Source: Membranipora membranacea
Taxonomy: Eukaryota > Bryozoa > Gymnolaemata > Cheilostomatida > Membraniporidae
Direction of reading: 5' to 3'
Assembly (NCBI GenBank): GCA_914767715.1
Contig: OU612065.1
Coordinates: forward strand, 11,594,001-11,658,000
Length of the DNA: 64,000 bases
The position numbers and the translations under genes were made by a program. The notes under the pieces were generated by a model. The model saw only the letters and a list, made by a program, of their open reading frames with translations. It made no database searches and was not told the origin of the DNA. The stretch's first letter is position 1, and each line of letters starts with the position of its first letter. This document shows, one piece after another, positions 37,237 to 52,200 of the stretch.

Positions 37237-40200
37237 TCATAAAATATCGCTTTCTAATCGACTTGTGGGCAGCCCATTGGATGCAGTATTTTGCCTGCCT
37301 ATAAAGTCATAATACTCGTGTCTGAGGCGAGCAAATCTTTGGGAGTCAGCACCAGGGGAATAAGGCGTAGGTTGTTGTTGTTCGGCATAAAGAGATGCTC
37401 TTTGACTAGAAGTTGTCTCACTCTCCAATGCGTCTGGCATGTCAGTTAAACTACCTATGTGAAAGAAATCTTGTGGTTCCGTGTCAATGAGAATCGGATC
37501 GAACTCATAATTCTCATCCACTGAATCAGACGGTGCAGGCTGAGGTAATTTGGATGCAGCCTGATGACTAGGTCTATACTGCTGTTGATTATAGCGACTC
37601 AATAGAAAGCTAGGATCATAGGACGTTTTTGACTGATTGTCTTTACTCCAATCTTGACGCCAAGTTTGTGATGGGCTTGCTTTTTTATTGTTGGCAGAGT
37701 GTTGCTTAGGCCTGCCGTACAAACCTATGTATGAGGCTGTGCTAAACCGAGGTAATACTACAGCCGGGGAACACTCACAACTTATATCATATTCATATGG
37801 GGTGGGAGCTGATGAATGAGACCATGAAGGTCGTAACCTCCTACTTTCCTGCCTAGACTGTGACCAACTACTGCCTAGACCGCTTGTTATATTACTGGAT
37901 GATGCCTGCTGGCTAGGATCTATACTGCTCCTTGTTGGTACAGAGGGAGGGTTGTAGGATGTAGAGGTTAAAAGACCTGAGTTTGTGTAGAATGGGTAGG
38001 GATGACTGCCAGACTGGTAGTTATCTGTAGGTGCGATATAATCTTCTTCTTCATTTAATGTTGTAGCTGGTGGTGGTGAATTTGGTCTGTCATGAGAGCG
38101 GTTGTTATTGTTGTTGTAGTAGACCGGAGACACTAGCTCAGGGTAGTACTCTTTGGGTTGGTAGGCTGGTGGGAGAGGTGAGTGCATGTATCTGTTAGGC
38201 CGAGGACTATTTTGCTCACTGCTGAGACTCGCTCGACTCTCAGCCCTGCGAGATCGTAATGAGCCGCTGCGTACTCTCTCTACAGTACCCAGCAATCTGT
38301 CTCTGTTATACTGATGAGTTCTCATCTCAGCCATACTGGAGCTGATACTGGAGGCTGTCTGCGGGGCCGCCTGCCTTACCAGCATACCCTGAGGCTGCCT
38401 GACCATCACATGAGGGGTCATGGTGTGGTAGCCTCTATTGGGTGGGACAAAGGCTGCATTATCTTGATGGTATGTATTATAGAACCCCTGACCCGACACA
38501 CTATTATTGTAGTTATATGGCTGTGTATGTGACTGACTTTCCACCCAGCCGTTGGTGTATGGATAATCATTAACATAGTAATAGTTCGTCTGCTGCTGAG
38601 ACTGTGATAGAGGTAACGGAGAGGTGATACTGTCCTCCTTTACTGTACTCAGGCTCGGGTCAAACGGTGGCAGGTCGTCATCATCTGCTGGTACTTGTAT
38701 GGATGGTCTCATAGAACTGTGCCGTGGTAGTGACGGTTTGAGTACTAATTCTCGTTCTCTATCATAAGATATACTAACTGGGGGCGAGAGAGTTGACATA
38801 GGTTCGTTGGTACTGTGGTACGTATTTTGATAATATGGTGTATGTGGTGTGAACCAGTACGGGTCTGAGCCTGTAGGGATAGTGCTAGAGTGTTTTGAGT
38901 GCATTGAATGAGATTCGTGTCTAGATGGCAGTCTTTGCTGAGATGGAAGCCTACTCTGCCTAGATTTGAGAGAATGTACAGTGACATTATTATTATAAAC
39001 ATCTCGGTGCCGAATAAATGTGCCATTGTCAGAAGAAAGCACGTCTGGGGTGTCACTGGCTTCAAGCCCTGAGTGTGGGTAGTTTATTATGCTTGGTGAG
39101 AGTTGGGTGCCCGTCCTGGCATCATAATAGCCATGAAGAAGGCCATTTACATTAGAGTAGTTAGCAGTATAGCCGCCTACATGGGGGCGGGGCCTACCGC
39201 TGGAGCCGGTAGAATCATAAGCGTGAGTCAGGTCTTGTACAGGGTGACCATCTCGAGGGAAGTACCAGCCCTGTTCAGCAGCGTAGCCTTGGCTGTCAGA
39301 TGATAAGGTATTCTGTGGTCTCTGATTCTCAATAACATAGATATTATCAGCTTCACCATTTACAGCAAATCGTCCTCCATGATAAGGATAGAATGATTGC
39401 CATTCACTAAAAATTACAATAAGGGAATAATTAGTGCCATGGCAAACAAAAGCATGCAAGACAAAAACCTAAAAATAGGGAGACCTACAACATAGACTAG
39501 CTCCAAGCGACTTCAAAATGATATTTATCGCACATTCCACAAGTTATTCAAATCTGCACACACTTGTTTAGAGATGCCAACTTGGGATGCCATCCCAGTC
39601 TCTCTTATAGACTCATTGCTGTAGGGTGACACAGTAATTGGTATACTGTTTACTACACAACATAGATTACCATCAATAGTGATATGTGGTTGACCAAAGT
39701 ACAACGAAAGCTTTCTTTGGCCCCAAGGCTGAAACCCAATCAGAAAATCAATAATAAGAGGCACACTCTACTCATTAGTTGTGGAAACAGTTTGAAATTT
39801 ACAACATCTAAATTGAAAATTTAAGCATAATTTAAACTACAATCAATATCCGGTGCCAAACTTACAAAAACAACATAATAAGGTGAAAAACATGCTGGCT
39901 CAATTTTTTAGAAACTTTAGCCCGCTTGTGGATCATAACAGTTTATTACAATATCTTTTCTTCTAGTAATCATAACATTTGCAGGTGGGAGGGTGTTACG
40001 TACACATATTTCTATATACCCCCTCCTATCAGCTGTAATTCAAGGTATCAACTAACACCAGGTTTATGAGTAATTTGATGCCAGTGATATTTACAGATGT
40101 ACAACATGAATGTATATAATGACTCATATGTTAGTCACCTCTCTGCGGTATATTAGACCGCATTGTTGTAGTCTTGGGTATTGTTCCCGTATATGTTGAT

Positions 40201-43200
40201 GACGATGCACTATAGAGCCTGCAATGTGATATTGTTTGAGTGCAAGATACATGTTAATCAACCATGTTCATGTGATACAATTACCATAGTTTATCAAGCA
40301 ATCAGAGAGAAATGGATAAAATGTAACAGGAAATATCAAGCTATTCTCAGCATCCGCTTGAACAGCATTGGCCTAGCCTCACTTACCTAGAACCATTAAG
40401 ATTCTGTGAAGCGATGGTATAATGTCCCCTTGCAACTAAAACAATCAAAAGACAAAATAATGTATGCAACATGATTGTAGTCCTTCGGATATTAAAAGCA
40501 ATCATTTTTTATCCACATAGGTTTGCTTTCTGTCATTTAACACAGTACAGGTGATATGAATGCCTCGTATGAGTTGCCTGAACTATACACATTAAAATGA
40601 AAAATATCAAGTCACTAACATGATGGACATTTAAAGGGAAAAATTCAAAGCTGCGATCAGCTCCCTGACCAAGTTCCTTTATAAATCAGTTGTGATATGT
40701 AACCATGTCTTTATTTATAATATTATATTTGTCTATGTACGCAAGTGGTAGGTAGTTGCGCTTTCATTAAAATAGATCAGGCAACTCCAAAATTTGCGAG
40801 AAAATAATAATAATCCTACCATTTTTATCATCTTTTGTGAGCTCATCTTTTCTTTTCCTGGGTTTGAGATCACATAATATGACTAGAACCGCTATGACTA
40901 GGCCAACAAAGAACACAGATGCAATCCCTATTCCAATCTTGGCTGCCAGACCCAGTGGTTCATCTTTTACGGCTTCTGAAACAAGGTTAAATACACATCT
41001 CGGTTGAGAAATCTTGCTACCAGTTTACAGATTAAAGTGTCTAGGAAAGCAAAAAACAACCACTGTTTATATCAAAGCTTTGCCATTGCAATGAACAAAA
41101 AAAGTAAAACTATACGCACAAGGACATTATTGAATGATGCAACCTAATTTAAAACGCAAAAATCCAGGGTCTAGAAGGGTCTACAGTATGTTATCTCCCC
41201 TGTCACGGATTCACATTTAAATGATGATCCACTTACAGTATAACATTAAGCCTAGCCTGGGCTTGCCTAGGACAGTTACAAGGCTGCTCTACTTACACTA
41301 CAAATGATCAACAAACAGTATTGGACAACGGTAGGGTAGTCAAAGATGTTTCAGTGATAACCTGTGACAGGGGAGATAACATACTGTAGACCCTTCTAGA
41401 CCCTGGATTATCGCACTTTAAATTAGATTACATCATTCAATAATGTACTTTTGCAAAAAAATCTACTTTTTTTGTTCATTTCGATGGCATAGCTTTGATA
41501 TGAACAGTGGTTGTGTTTTGCTTTCCTAGACACTTTCTAAGACAGCAGCACCTAAAACCCATAGCAATGTGTCGCAGTATAATTATTGAAGTTTTTAGCA
41601 TGATGATTAAGTCTTAAACAGATTGATAGCAAAATTTCCCGGTCAAAGAGGAAATCCTAATTTCCAATCAGAACTTACAAGGTAAACCAGTAGAACGCAT
41701 CATTCTGTGATGAACACAGCTACCAAACAAACCTGGATAATATATGTAAGGTGCTTCGCTGTTATCACTGTAGGAGAGTTTGCCATATGACCTGACTCTG
41801 AAGTAATACTTCAAGTTTGAGCTCTCTGGTTTAGGAGGTTGGAATCTTGATGATGTTTCATTAGATAATACTGGGTCGTGTCTGATCCACTGTGCCCTAT
41901 CAGTAGTATATTCTACTCTGTAGCAGAGAACTGGTACGGCAGATATAGCAGGTGCTTTCCATGAAATTATTATACCACCTGACATATCATGTCTAACTGA
42001 GACATTTGTGGGAATTCCTGGTGCTGGGCCTGTAAGATATATATTGCATCAATGTCCGAGGCATTTCACAAATGGTTTCAACAACTGATGTAAATATAGT
42101 AGCGATGTTCAGCACTAGGTTTACAGCGCTTGATTTTCTAAACTGAGAGCGCAATGACCAGTCCCATTCCTTTTTTCAAATTTCATGTTGTTATAAAAAA
42201 ACAAAGCAGAGTGTGTGGGTCAAAATGGCACGAGAGGGTCATCATACCAGTGTGCTACAAAAACTGGTTTTATTTAAAAATACTGCCCATAAGAAATAGG
42301 TGGGAAACTATTGAACAAAGTGCTAGTTCTCTTGATTGTAATTTAGTTTCCGATTTTAAAACGCTCATGTTGCTCATGTTACCACTTACCTAGGGCTTTC
42401 ACAATGTCTGGACATATGTAGTTGCCATTAGCATCCTGATCTAGTTTTCCAACTGCACTTGGGGTGTAGCCTACAAGAAAAAAATCGTTGACTAACTTGA
42501 GATATGAAATCAAATAATGCCTACTATTAAAGTTGACTGAAAATTCTACACATGATGGATGGACACAACAGAACCAAGATCTATGTTATTGTTATGTTAT
42601 TTCCATCTATCTAGGTCTTAGGAGGACTGACATTTAGAATCATAAGCATGCGATAACTACTCTATAACCTATGATATGATTCACAATAAGGAGACTAACG
42701 CCTTTGTATTGTAGTAGGCCTAGGTTGTGTTGTAACGATTTCCATCACCATTGTGGTAGATTTCATGATTTGCGGTAATGTGGGTACAGCATATCCAGGT
42801 GGCAAAGCTAAATAAATCCAACCAAAGCACTCGATGAGTTGTATGCAGTTTATACTATGATGCCATTCGGTATAGTAAAAAAAGGGATACATAAAACGAC
42901 AGATACAGCATGAGGCAACTTGGATGGCTTTTATTTGTCAACTTTTGAGACTGACAAAATATTTAGCACCTTTCAGATGATTGCCAGTAACTTCAACATT
43001 GACAAAACAAGATTGAGTAATGAAGAAAAAATTTTGAATTCTCATTTTTAAATATCTAGTAAATATCAGTTAAAATTAAATAAATATGTATATTTTGTAA
43101 ATTAATTCGGATTTATCTACTTAATGTCAGAGACAGGACAACTCCAATTATATCACATTGCAAGATAAAACTTACCCAGAGTACTTCCTATGACAGCCTC

Positions 43201-46200
43201 ACTATACATGCCGTCACCCATACTATTCCTGGACAGTATTCTCACTTCATACTCAGTTTCAGGTATCAAACCGTATATTGTGTAACTGGTATCACCATCT
43301 CCAGGAAGGCTCTGCCATGGACCATTAGATCTTCCAGTGCCACGGAAACTGCAATAAAACATTTTATTGATCAAGGTCGCAATGGTAGGTCATGTGAAGG
43401 ATAAACACAGAGCATACAATGAAATATTTGAGTACATCTGGTAAAACAGGTATGGAGAATTTTGGCTATGTATATATGAAACAGGATATATGGATACCCA
43501 TGTAATCTTGGTAAATGTATGATAGTGCAGTGCTGGTTATGATGAAACCTGGACCGCTTGTTACACAGTGCTGCCAGTGCTATAGTTATTAACTTACGCA
43601 ATTACATAAGTTTGCCTGTGACCACCATCGAACCCAGGCTTCCAGGAGAGCTGAATGTGATAATGTCCAAACAGTGCAGTGACATTAAATGGTGCATGTG
43701 GAGTAGTGTCTGCAAAAACAATAATCAAAATGTGCATGAGATTAAGACAGTGCTGAGAGTCTCAGTCAGGGATAACCTGCTACTCAAAATACTTAATGAC
43801 CATTTTGGAAGTGCACAAGTGGGCTAACTGGTTGTTTATCAATCAAAAGTTAATCAGTATTGTGAGGAATTAGGTGGGAAATTACAAGCTACCAAAGACT
43901 TTAATCCAAAAGGGTACTCACTTTCAATAATGAGTTCCGTGCTGGCCACAGAACTTATATCTCCATCTTCAGCCACACACTCATAATCTCCTCCGTCCTC
44001 CTTTGTCACCTCGTATATTGTCAGATTACCTCGAGAGTGTAACATTATCCTATCTGCTTCTGGCATCGGTCCGTGAACCTAATAATAAAACATAAGCAAT
44101 ATTAGTGTCACTGATACTCAATCACCACATGTATCCAAAGATGAATCACAAAACAGAAAATACACAATTTGTCTCTTATCCCCCAGTCAGTCATCAGCAT
44201 GTTGCAGTGTTCCCGCCTACTCACCTTCCGCCATGAGATTGGAGGCTGATCTATTCTGTTAGATGCGGCAGAACAAGACATTGTTATGGAATCTCCCACT
44301 TTGAGATTGTATGCAGATTTTGGTCTCACAATGAAATATGGAGGTTCTGAAATGTACAACATGTTTTACTCTGCTGAAGGCATGGTGTATTAATAGGTAC
44401 ATAATTCACAAGCAAAACAGTGTGTAATATTGAGTCTATGGTATTAATTAGAGTTGTCCACTCGCTGAACTGCCCTTGTTCAGCAGACACAATCTTAGCT
44501 CTTACAAAAGTTCAAGATGTATGCTGACAATTCAATACAATTCATCATCATCATTTATTTTGTGTATATTTAAAAAGTAGTTCCTTTTGCAAAACTGGAA
44601 GCTGTGATAGGCTTACCTAGGGCTGACACTGTTATCAAGTTTGACTGTGTACCAGAAACATCATTGCTATAAGGTCGACATGTGTACCATCCTCCATCAG
44701 CCTTTGTGACGTTGTTGATTATGAGTGAAAACTCACTATTTATACCATATCTGTAATAACAAGCAAGAAATTGAGGATTTTGGGGATTGAGCTGATAGGA
44801 GCGTTGAACGATCTACATGGTGATGAAATTAAGGAAAACGCAACATTTATCCTTGGCTCAGTGTTTGACTTTCAGCTGAGTCAAGCATTAGTATCATTGG
44901 TTTATTGCTGATGAAGGTAACTTGCAATTTTAGATTGCAAATATGCCTCTCTTGATTCCCAGCCGGAGGTTTGACATGAAGATGATAATCTGATATTGTT
45001 ATCCTAATTGATCATGTTTTGCGGAGCTGATATTGATTGGATCTGAGGGATGGATGGAAAGTTGGATGAAACAAACACCACTTAAGTGACCAGTATGGAA
45101 TGATTACCTTGGTGGTCTTGGCTCAAGCTCGTTCATAGTCTTATACCAGGCAACCCTGCTTACTGGAGGGAATCCTTTGACCGGACAATATATTGTCCCG
45201 CTCCTGCCAATGGCTAAGGCTATTTTATTTTTGAACTTGGTGTCATCAATAGTTGGCGGGACTAAAAAACAAAAAAGTTGAACAAGGCATGCAAGAAGAT
45301 AAAAAATGACTTCGTTATCACCAAATTCTCTTTCACCAAAGAAATCTGTATCACGTTTTTTGTCTGAACTTTTAACAAAACTCAAACAAAAAATGATTTC
45401 ACAAAGAGATAAACCTCTTTTCAGTATTAATTATGAAAGACAAAAAAAGGAACATAACTAGTTATCAGCTTGTTTGCTTCCAAAATATAACAAAGCAGAT
45501 CCTTCACATCAATATCACTTAGATGTCAAAGATATGTACCACAGGTATGTATGATCAGCTCCTAACAATGCATTATAAGGGCCGCAACAAAAGTGGTCCA
45601 GACAAAAGTACGGATTGCATTAATGGACTTATAAGATGAGAAGTGTTCAGGTAAGCCTGATCAGGTGGCTTGCCATCTCCTAGTAAGAAATAGCTGTATC
45701 ATGGGTCATTAAATATTATACTAATTCATTGGATAGTTTTACATGTTTTTTTTCTAGCCCAGCTGAGCATTATCTAAGAATCTAAATTCCTTGTTGGATA
45801 ACCTCAAGGATTAGATTTGATAGGAAACTTATTTAGCACTTAACAAGGTCTTAGCGGAAAGATTAGCCCTACCTTGATTCGATCGATTTCGCAACAAAAA
45901 CAAAAATCAGATCAGACCTCTCATAATGGAATTTTAAAACCAACAAAAAAAGTTCATCATGGTAGAGCTGATGGGTTGGGGAGGAACACAGAACAGGATC
46001 TTTCCAGGAATACTATCCCACAATAAAACGGTATTAAATCAAATTTCTTAATTGAGTGTAGGCTTTCCTAGTCAAAAGTAAAGGAAACAGCCTTGATTTT
46101 GAGAACAAAATTGAACCGCTCAAGCGATAGAGCGGACAACTTATCACTTACAGATGACACTGAGATGTGCCTCAGCAGACATAGGAGCACCCAGACCGTT

Positions 46201-49200
46201 AGATACAGTACATCGATATACTCCTGCGTCCGTGTCAGTAACTGTAGATATAACTAGGGTTCCATCCTCATCTACGCGAGACTTTGTCCTGTAGAAATCA
46301 TACAATAATGCTATCGTGTAATACTTTGAAGCACTGCAAACTTTAGTGCACTGTATGTCAATAGCGGAGGGTGGAAGCTTCATATATGCACATCAATATG
46401 TCTGTGTCTCCATAGTGCACCTTTTAAAACATCTGCCTCTGCTTAGCCAGACATATGAAAATTAACTTTGTGGCTTGCGAAGAATTAAAAAAGTCAAATT
46501 AAGTCTGCCGATGTATCTTAGATAAGAAAGGTTTAGTGAGAATTGATGGGTCTCTGAATGATTTATAAGCTTGAAAATATCAAGAGTAAGACGATTACTT
46601 TACATATATAGTATGATATTTTAAATTTTAACGCCTGTCAAAGATAATCTTAAGATAATGCTACTGGAGCTGTAGGTTAACTGACCAAATACTCAACATA
46701 AAGTACGATCAATGATCAGGCAAGAGAGGAAACAACGGCTACAACAGGATCAACACAGGAAGATATGTATGAGGTCACAGTATGAGGGCTTGAACTGCTC
46801 CAAATGGGTTTGTGTGGCATTCCATTCAACCCATTATCCACATAAACCCTCTGGTGCCATTTTGTGTCATTTGTGCCCCCAAACCAGGATCCGTGGTCTC
46901 AACTTCATTGACATCGTGTAGCTTTGTGGTTCTAATTATAGAATGTATTTAGAGAAAAATGAGTGTCAATTTCTAATGACCTAAATAAAATATGTTGCGT
47001 TGGGTGTCACAGTCAATGAAAGCTTCACTCCATTCATGTGATCATACCTGAGAGTACGTAAGTTACTGATGTCGATACCGTCTTTGTACCATGTTGTTGT
47101 TATGTTATTAGGAGTCGCTCTACCTTTACATTTGAAATGTACCGATTGTCCTTTGCTCACTGTTTGATTTCTTGGCGGGTCTTGTATGAATGCGCCACCT
47201 GAAATTATAAATCAAACCCATTGGATTCCTTTGAATGGCAGTGTTTGTCACATGGACAAAAATGAGATCCTCTCCCAGCTCCTATCCCTAATGAACTCCG
47301 GTTTTTGGTCATATCAACAAAAACAACATGTAAATATAGACTGGCACAGATCAATTAAATCAAGTCACTATCTACCATCAGCTACCATCAGCCAACACTC
47401 TACCATCAGCCAACACTCTACCATCAGCCAACACTTGGCATGGAATGGGACAAAGCCAATTTTCCCTGACAAAAGACCAACTATAATTCATATCCAAGGC
47501 TCATTACCCAGCAGGACCCCTTTGTAGGCTGTAATTAAAACTGACAGTAACTACTTATTTCTCCCAGGTGATTTTGTCCACCTTGCATGATAAATCCCTT
47601 CAGACAAAATTTAGGTTAATATAATGGCCTAATGACAGCTTTCCAAAGACATAATGGTCTATCTCATCGTGTACAGCTTGGGGCCCCGGCACTGAGGATT
47701 TGTGGAATGTCATGACATGAAGTTAGACATGTAGAATACATCAGCAGTTATTGTATGAAAAGGGAATCACTTTAGTGACTTTGAAGATGAAAAACCGGAG
47801 TTCAAATTTTAGTTCTCAGATTAAAAAGCACATCTGTTCATTTAGCACTTTGAAAAACAAACTAGATTTCTGTTTTACAGATTAGGTTAGTCATCTCAAA
47901 CTGGTACAACGATATAATGAAACATCAATCAGGTTGACTAAGCATTCAAACAAAATCTGCTTGATGTACTTGTCATTGGGATGTGGGGGTGCCACTTGCT
48001 CCAAACTAGCATTATCACTTGGCTACTTTTTTGTTTTGGGCATCCAAAACAAAAAAGTAGCCGGGTGACAAGGCTAGCTTGGAACTATGGAGCAGATTAC
48101 AGTATAGAGACTCCACATATGGTCCATCATTTTCTCTTTATTCTTATGACTTTTTTGTCACCACCTCCAAACCACTTAAATCATCGGAGCTTGTGAACTA
48201 TGTGGGCCCTCATGGTGAGATATTTATTGTTATGGGTTACTTATTGGGTAAACATCTATGTTGAAAAGTGAAATTTTAAACCAATAGCACAGCCACATCA
48301 TGGTAATAGGAACCATAGTTTGATTTATGACTTACTACAAGGAAGGATAAGTTCTGAATGTTAATATTCTGGTTTCCTAACTTCAAAACCAAAAGAGGAA
48401 ACGAAATGGTTATCAGTCACCCACCTTCTAAAAATAATGTCGTTGTGAAAGACACAGAACCATAACCATTGGTAAACCTGCATCTGTACCTCCCAACATC
48501 TCCATCTTCCAGATTACTTATCTAAAAACCAGATTGAAAGTTAGGATTAGACCAATCATATTTCGTATTACAGAATTATATGATGTAATGCAGAAATATG
48601 TCAGTACACCACAACTCAAACCCATGTTTCCAAATTAGATCACTGCTAAGAAAATATTTGAATATACTGCCGGTGGTAAAAAGGGGCATAATTCAATCAA
48701 AATGCAAATCAAAATTTCCCAAATATTTTGAGTCTTGGGAATTGGCTGAGCCTGATGGAATAAATGCGAATTGAATTTCATATGCATGTTAAAGTAACAA
48801 GTTGATACTAAAACGTGGAGTGGATGATTCGGCAAGTGAATCAAATCTTTGGGTCAAAGAAGGGAAGTGATAAGAATTTATTGCTATGATCTTCAAAGGG
48901 AACAACCTTCACAAGCCTGTATGAAATGGTATACCAGTTATACTAACCACAAATAGTCTTTTTTAAATGAATCGGGGGGGGGGGGGAGGAGCATGTTCAG
49001 CAGAGAACTGACATAATCTTGGAATTTCTTATTACTTGGTAAGCTTACAAACCAGCAGAACACTGTCAGTGATGACAACCACTCGGATTGATTAATAACT
49101 TTATCAACGGTGGGATAGTCCCCTTCGAATGTACATTCAAATAATAAAGAGAATTGATTGATAGAATATTTGATCCCAAGAACTGGTCACAAGACTGAAG

Positions 49201-52200
49201 CCACATTATTTTTTATTACTGACACTTTTATAGTTTGATGAATATTCAGAGTAGTGAAGGAATCAACAATAGCGATGACAGGGTCTTTGAAGGTCTTATA
49301 AAAGGATCTCGGGACAGTGTAAATGTATGGGGAAATAATTGTCTCTGAGATCCATCACATGATGAGAAGCAGCAGAGTGTAACTAGATTTTCGGAGGTCC
49401 TTTACACAACTTGATACTTCCAGTTTACCTCTATTGTGTCGCCAGCGATAAGAATCCTTCTACCATTACTTAGCAGACTGTCGTCTTTCGACCACGTTAG
49501 AACCGGGGTGGGCGTCCCTGAAGCCCGACACCGGAGCGTGATTGGTTCTCCCTTTTTACCTGTCATAAAACTTGGCGAGGAGTAAGTCAGAGATGGTGCT
49601 TCTACAAAAGACAAACCATAAGTTTGATGGTTCAGGTTACCACATTCATATAATATGAGTAAGGCAAGATAAACTGGTATGTTGAGGTTCTCTGTGAAAC
49701 ACAGGCATAACAGAAACCTTCATTTTAAAGATGCAAAGATTGCCGCAAGTCTATAATCTTATAGAGCTGCAGACATCCTTCCATCATAGGTGAAGGTTTC
49801 AAGTACTATTTTCCAATTGACCAAGTACAAAATAGGAAGTAAAAACTAGCATTATTGATAATTCTTTCAACTACAATTTCCTGAGTAAGTTTTTTAAGAC
49901 ACCTGGTGAATAAATGCATGTAATGCATTTATGGGACTTCAATTTCAATTTAATTACTTCTGGGAGGGGAGGGGAGGGGAGGGGAGGGGAGGGTGTTGCA
50001 GTTGCGGTCACTATCGATATAATTTGGTCGGGTTCCAATCAATCATTTCCCTACAAATTATGTCTTCTTATTAGTGTGAGTTAACACTCAGATTCAGCAT
50101 TGCCACATCTTATTCAGGGCACACCAAGTTATACTAAATTCTGGTTTACAGGTATAGGAGGATGTTGAAATCCAATTTATACCTGGTGTCAGATATATAT
50201 CTTCCATACCCTGCCCGTTCCATCACCTCATGCAGCCCATAAACATATAAATACTTATTTATTTATATGTTTATGTTGCAGCCAAAGAAAGAAACAAACA
50301 AACAAGATCGAGAGTTGAAATGCAATTTTGAAACTAATATTTTGGCATGAAATGCAAAAACCAGCTCTAATGATGTTATCTTTATTTTTTATTTACAGAT
50401 GAGTGATAATTTGATTAAAGTATTAGTTATGCCGGGGTAAGTTCACGCTCCGGTGTAGAATCGTTATGTAGTGAGTTGAGTAAAATTACAGCATAAGGGT
50501 ATAATCCTCACTCCACTGGTGTAATCCAATAATTGGTCACCAGCTGTAACAAGGCAAGAATCAGCGGAAGTTTTTGTCAAACTACACTTATCTTTGAAGA
50601 ACCACATAATCCTGTTAGGTCTAATCAAGGTTAAATGATTAGTTACTTTGAAGGTGTAAAATACCTAATAATGACCTGCTAATCAGCATCCCTGAATGAA
50701 AAGGACCGCCAAGGCTTCACAACTCAAATCCTCCTAAAAGATACCCAAGTAATGAGCCGCTGATATATCAATGCCCGCAAGAAACTTATCAAATTAGGAC
50801 TTGACGTTGACTTTCCAGTAATCTCATAGGAAGGTATGTGCGTAGTGGTAGGCCTAACTATCCGTCTCATCGGAACAGACTTGAGGGCTTTCTTCGGCTG
50901 ACAAAGTTAAAAGTTTCACGGAAACGGATAATGTTATCAGTGTAGAGCTTTTTTTATCATGCACAGGAAAACTGTATTGTTAGGGCGGTCCAGAAAGACC
51001 TATGTTCATCTAGGAAAATCGTTGTGGATCAAAGAACATGATGGAGTTAGGGTAGTACTTTCTGAGGCCCATTGATTTACCATAGAAGCTGGGTGATGGT
51101 GATATAGGAGATGGCATGAAAAGTAGGCATGTCAATTTAGGCCCAGCAGTAAAGGCAAACACCAAATCTATACAAACTCTACAAGCCTCTTCAAAATTTC
51201 AAGAGCAGAAATGTGAATGAGCGTAATGTCGATGGATAGATGAGGTGGTATCAATATTTGTCAGAAGATGTGATAAGTCCGATGGATGATATGTCATATC
51301 ATCAGGCTAATTAATAAAGCGTGATATTGTAACATAAGAGGTGACGCTACTGTCTATCATAGCAATGTATCTGAAGCCTCGGTACCAGATGACAACACAG
51401 CAAGGGCTGCTAGCTTAGTCAGCCTCTTTTTTTCCGCCTTAATGGAGCTGAGGTGAAGAGAGAATAGAGATTTATACTTTGCCGCTGGAGTCAGGTTTAG
51501 GTTAGAAAAGCACAGATACCTTACTAAGTGTGAAGCTAAGAATGGACTGAGCTCAAATGGCAGCTCTTGATACGTCCTTATGTACACATTAGTGTCAATC
51601 ATCACAGGAAATTATTTTTGTAATCCATACACTTATATCAAGACAAAAGCCTCGGCTGTCACAATCCAAACCCACAAAACAGAGTATTTCACACTCTATA
51701 TTTTGTATGTTCAGCAATATGAGTTGCGCAAACTAAGATCTCTCAAAATAATGACATTTATTCAATCAAAATTTCACATTTTTTCAATCAATCAGTCATC
51801 CTCCATCTGGAATGTCATTTGGTTCGGCCTGATAGGTACTTTATGATGCATGCACCAATAAACTTTGGGAACCCTGCAAGTTTCCCCAGTTACCTAACAC
51901 TGCCTCTCAAATTATGAGTAATTCTGGGCTCTCTCCATGGTAAAATTGAATTGTTATGCAATTGACAATTTCCTGCTCTCTGCATTTTGAATATATAGTA
52001 TGAGTATAGTAGCTACTTCTCAATGCCTGGTGACATTTTAACTCATCTCAGAATTTATAATAGCAAGTTTTAAATTCTCCACAGATACAAATTTTGTTGC
52101 TTCCTGAGCCTGATTTTTTACCCACAGTCACGATATGGGCTGTGTGGTGCAAAAACTCACCTTACCCTTTACATTGGAAACTGAAAGCCGGACAAAATAA

